From Sambucus nigra (lineage: Eukaryota; Streptophyta; Magnoliopsida; Dipsacales; Adoxaceae), in contig OX422208.1 of NCBI GenBank assembly GCA_949130495.1, forward strand, positions 642,714,023 to 642,778,022: a stretch of DNA of 64,000 nt, written 5' to 3'. A program made the position numbers and the translations under genes. This document shows, in pieces, positions 60,470 to 64,000 of this stretch. Every line of letters begins with the position of its first letter. Within the stretch, counting starts at the first letter, position 1. Under the pieces are notes generated by a model that was not told where the DNA came from, ran no database searches, and was given only the letters and a program-made list of their open reading frames with translations.

Positions 60470-60990
60470 ATGGAACATAGATGAAAAGAAAGATATGGAT
60501 CTTAGATTTCTAATAAGCTTTAAATTAGGTCATTTGGACTTCCGTGGAAAGAGTTATAACTGTTTTAGTTAAGGGTGTTTAATCTGTCAGAATACTTGAG
60601 TTGCGCAAATTTGGGCCTCACTTTAAATGCATGCCATTTTCTGTGCGAATTGAATTAGACAATGGGATATAGATGAAAAGAAAGATATGGTTTGTAGATT
60701 TCTAATAAGCTTTTAATGAGGTCATTTGGACATCTGTGGAGAAAGTTATAACTGTTTTAGTAAAGGGTGTTTAATCTGTCAGAATACCTGAGTTATGTAA
60801 ATTTTGGTGTCACTTCAAATGCATGTAATTTTCTGTGTAATTTGAATTAGAAAATGGGTCATATATGAAACGAAAGGTATAAATATTAACTTTCTAAAGA
60901 TATTTAAATGAGGTTATTTAAACTTTTATGAAGAGAGTTATAGTTGCCTTAGTGAAAGGTGTTTAATCGGTTAGAATCTTAAACTTGTGC
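60470..60990 (+). repeat. Three tandem copies of a unit of about 190 bases in S4
   Basis: Each copy runs from a gatgaaaagaaagatatgg-like start through ggtcatttggac, gagttataactgttttagt, aagggtgtttaatctgtcag and cacttcaaatgcat. The third copy is the most diverged and short. The inverse unit occurs twice in the G2 LTR (31470, 31665) and once at 14495. Confidence 0.85.
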
Positions 60991-61238
60991 GAATTTGTGA
61001 TTTTTAAGAATTCTAATGGGATAAGGCCCCTTGGGATTCGAATGGGAATTTCGGATGGAAACGAGTCGATTGGGTGAGTCAGGGTATTTTATCAAGATAA
61101 TGCTACGTTAATTATTTAATTAGTGTAAATTTAAGTAAAATTTGAGTCGTGAGATAGACTCATAAATTATTGGCTTGTGCTGCAGGTGCTAGGCACGTTT
61201 TCATCGGGTTTGTATTTATTTATATATACGAGTATAAA

Positions 61239-61241
<3 letters not shown>

Positions 61242-61292
<51 letters not shown>
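61242..61292. repeat. (AT)n(GT)n microsatellite in S4
   Basis: About 17 AT units followed by eight GT units. Confidence 0.9.
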
Positions 61293-62774
61293 ATTTTATA
61301 AATATCGGTATGAATGAGATTTATGTGGAAGCATACCCCTTTAGTGTTATCATCGGAGGTTGCGCAATGTGGGTGAATCCCATGGCTAGTGAATGCAGGG
61401 AAAGTATAGCCCCAGGTCATATCGTCAGGTATTTTATTGTGTGATTTATTTTTTAGGTGAGACGTTTTGGGTATGATTCGGTCTCACTCTCATGGAAATA
61501 TGGCCGCATCCACTACGTTTGCGATATTTTTACCAAAATTCGGTGTGAGCTAGTTCGATTTGTGGTAATCGGGTTAGAGTAAGCAAACTGGGATATGATA
61601 ACATTGTAGAGACAAACATCTAGTGAGTTATTACTCGGAAGGATGGTTACTATACACGACATGTGTATGAATGTTGTAGTATACTAGCACGTATATAATA
61701 CGAGTAAATAATTATATACAAGATAAATACATAAAGTGTGAATATATTTCAAATATAACTAGTGGGAATGTTATATGATTAATTGGTATTCCATATGTAT
61801 AACTAGTGTGAACATTATTTGATTTATTAGTATTTCAAATATAACTAGTGTGAAGGTTATATGATTAAGTGGTATTCCATATATAACTAGTGCGAACGTT
61901 ATACGAGTAATTAAAGTTGAAATGATTAAATAAGTTAACGAGTAGAACCACTTATAAATCAAAGTAAGGAATACTAGGGTTAGAGTAGCGTGATAGAAAG
62001 AAGTGTAACAAGACCATTTAGGTGGGGTAGCATAATTAGTTGAATTAGAATGTCAGCGTTAGGTTTGCACAATAGTTAAGGGGTGAGTAATATCTCAAGA
62101 GAGTGCGACACCCACTTAAATATGAAAAGTGTTAATGCATATTGAATTGTTGCATCTTAATTAGTTGATAAAATATCTTTTTCCAAAATATTTTAGGTGT
62201 CTAGCCAAAAGGACCCCACACTTGATGACTCATTCCAGGGATGCGTAGCTCCAGCAACATGGAAGCTTGCAGGACTTTGAGTAGACACCTCAGTTATTCA
62301 CTAGGTTGCCGATTCAGTAGTTTCATTTGGGCATGTTGCCCCTTTCAGTTGGTACGTTATTTTAGTTTTATTTATTGGACGATGTAGTTACATTTAGTTT
62401 ATTTTCTTTAAACTTATGGTTTGAATTTAGTTTTGGAACCGATGGTTTATTCAGTACTCATTATTTATATAATTATCGTGTGATGATTCCAACTTTTATA
62501 TTTGTTGTGGTTGAGTTATTCCGTTTTATTTTTCGCATGCTGTTATGTTAATGAAATATAAAAAAAATTGACACCGACTTAATTTAACATAGGTGGCTAA
62601 TAATTTAAATAATTTTTGACATTGATACTAAGAATGAACCAAATGCAATTCCTGTTTATTTTGATAAAGTACTGGTCACCCGTGATTAAAGTGGGGAGGG
62701 TGCCACAGTAACCCATACACACCACCTAATGTGGTGGTGACACATCATTGTGTTTCAAAATTAGATAAAAAAAC

Positions 62775-63282
62775 TGAATCTCCCTAGCATTACTCATTTT
62801 TAACGCACATTACCCATGAATTATAACATAAAATTAGGATCCTCTTTTGTCTCAGCTAAACATATCACTCACTCGCCTTCCATAAATTAAAATTTATCCA
62901 ATATATAAATATAAAAATTGTGTCTCTTGAAATAGATTTGCCATGTGACTCATCCAAGTTACTCTCTCATTAAATTACTTGAAATAGAGAGGAGATGAAG
63001 AGCCACCATTTTTATATTTATATATTAGATTAGATATATATTAGAATTAGATTGGCAACATTTTTTAAAAAGAATCTGTGTTATTTCTAAACAAAGAGTG
63101 CAAGAAATTCCACCATGTATTGTAATCGATTTGTCCAGTTATTTTTTTTTTTGGCTTCATTCTAGAATTTAGGATCAGTATCAAATATCAAGAAAGAATA
63201 TATAGGAGTGACTAGATACTCTAAGGTGCATTCTTTTAGTTTTTCTTTGGAATGATATATTAATCATTTAAGTATTAGACAT

Positions 63283-63283
<1 letters not shown>
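62775..63283. other. No gene recognised
   Basis: AT-rich; includes the second copy of the repeat also seen at 59036. No ORF of note. Confidence 0.5.

Positions 63284-63369
<86 letters not shown>
63284..63369. repeat. Compound (CA)n(TA)n(GA)n microsatellite
   Basis: CA, TA and GA runs in direct succession, ending at the edge of a fold-back element. Confidence 0.95.
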
Positions 63370-63380
63370 TCGCATACACA

Positions 63381-63725
63381 TCACATATACATACCATTTG
63401 TGCAGACCATTTAAAAAATATTTTTGAATTCATTTTTTGGTGTTTGGTATTGAAACATTTCAGGCAACTTTACAAAAATAAATCAGCTCAAAATAATTTC
63501 TTTTGCTATTTTAAAAAAATCAGTTAAACTATGTTAGTTTTTAATAGCTTAAAAACTGACATAGTTCGATCAATTTTTTTAAAATGACAATTTTTTTTAT
63601 TTTGAACTGATTTTTTTGTGAAGTCACTTGAAATATTTGAACACCATACAGAAAAGAAATCAACTCAAAAATATTTTTTTTACTATTTTGAAAAAAAGGT
63701 CTGCAGTGGTGGTCATCATATGTGA
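63381..63725. mobile_element. Fold-back MITE beside a microsatellite
   Basis: Ends tcacatatacat and its inverse atcatatgtga; inner blocks gcagacc (near 63402) and ggtctgc (63698), aaaatatttttgaattcatt and its inverse, and ggtgtttgg and ccatac/gaacacc also pair. The whole 345 bp can fold as one imperfect hairpin with its tip near 63545 (ttttaatagcttaaaaa). No transposase. The ORF on the minus strand here is an effect of the hairpin sequence. Confidence 0.8.
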
Positions 63726-64000
63726 TATATATATATACTAGCGGAATGCCCGTGCCTGAAGGCACGACGAAAATTTCGAAAGCACTTAATTACAAAACGA
63801 CGAAAATTTTCGAAGTACGTAATTGCAAAACGGTAAAAATATCGTTCCTAACAAAAAAAGAGTAATTTATAACAATTGGTCATAATCTCCTTTGTTGATA
63901 AACTATTCACCATGCTTAACGAACAACAAATTGTCCAACAATATTCAAATAGTTAATATTCATCAAATGAATTCTCATTGTCTAAAAGAAAACAAAGTGT
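63726..64000. other. TA run, small GC-rich hairpin and A-rich tail; no gene
   Basis: After a short TA run, cccgtgcctgaaggcacg (from 63748) forms a six-base-pair hairpin with a TGAA loop. It is followed by two related segments (cgacgaaaatttcgaaagca and cgacgaaaattttcgaagta). It may be the end of another transposable element that runs out of the window. Confidence 0.45.

Larger units (their letters stand above)
59500..62707 (+). mobile_element. Solo chromovirus-type LTR S4
   Basis: Begins TGTAACACCCCG and ends GTGCCACA, with perfect gtaac flanks (59495-59499 and 62708-62712). Length 3208 bp and no internal domain. It shares TTTTAGGTGTCTAGCCA near 62193, a palindrome-free middle with 190-base tandem repeats (60470-60990) and, near its end, a ttgatactaagaatgaacca block. 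It belongs with the G2 LTR subgroup. Confidence 0.9.
59421..62774. mobile_element. Inverted-repeat (fold-back) element split by solo LTR S4
   Basis: The left arm 59421-59469 (ttttatccaattttgaaaca and on) is the inverse of the right arm 62728-62774 (tgtttcaaaattagataaaa), about 45 bases with few mismatches. Without S4 and one target duplication the two arms lie about 60 bases apart, giving a hairpin MITE of about 145 bp. S4 lies near the centre. Confidence 0.65.

Overview
This window is nuclear DNA from a flowering plant with a repeat-rich genome. It is AT-rich, packed with (TA)n, (CA)n and (GA)n microsatellites, and made almost entirely of LTR retrotransposons inserted into one another. I see no host protein-coding gene, no rRNA or tRNA gene, no CRISPR array and no prokaryotic signal. 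The species cannot be named from what I can see.

Layout. (1) Positions 1-4424 hold a broken Ty1/copia remnant (gag on the minus strand, tRNA-iMet-like primer site, one LTR), an isolated cluster of GTCGACCG palindromes, and the 5' part of a minus-strand element A1 primed by tRNA-Asp, with an unrecognised ORF. (2) The 5' LTR of A1 (4425-14490) is split by a solo chromovirus-type LTR S1 (4992-13681), which is itself split by a pol-less copia-like element C1 (5318-10827). (3) A1 lies in the 3' LTR of a decayed minus-strand Ty3/gypsy element G2, which runs from 14491 to 32594. G2 is also interrupted by the best-preserved element, G1 (18589-28796), a plus-strand chromovirus with two 2860-bp LTRs, a 5-bp target duplication and a complete domain order, but with nine in-frame stops and no capsid region. 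(4) Positions 32595-38539 hold a LINE 3' fragment, a solo LTR S3 inside a TA microsatellite, and a fold-back MITE inside another TA run. (5) Positions 38540-58984 are one old Tat-lineage gypsy element T1 (gag, protease, second RNase H and integrase remnants; most of RT missing). It is split by a complete minus-strand chromovirus G3 (40033-49390, target duplication agagt) and a solo LTR S2 (50195-53373, target duplication ctcta). (6) Positions 58985-64000 hold a solo LTR S4 (59500-62707, target duplication gtaac) inside an inverted-repeat element, then a second fold-back MITE next to a compound microsatellite.

At least seven LTRs (in S1, G1, G2, G3, S2, S3 and S4) share one plan. They begin TGTAAYACCCCG or a close variant, end in GTCACA or a variant, and carry a conserved AGGTGYCYAGCCA-like motif. 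In five of them (S1, G1, S2, S3, G3) a cluster of CpG-rich palindromes sits at a similar place, but the palindrome word differs between copies. The same set of words found in gypsy element G3 also occurs in the LTR and internal region of the unrelated copia-type element C1. This palindrome cassette is the most interesting signal in the window. Everything else is ordinary, though well-resolved, transposon decay.
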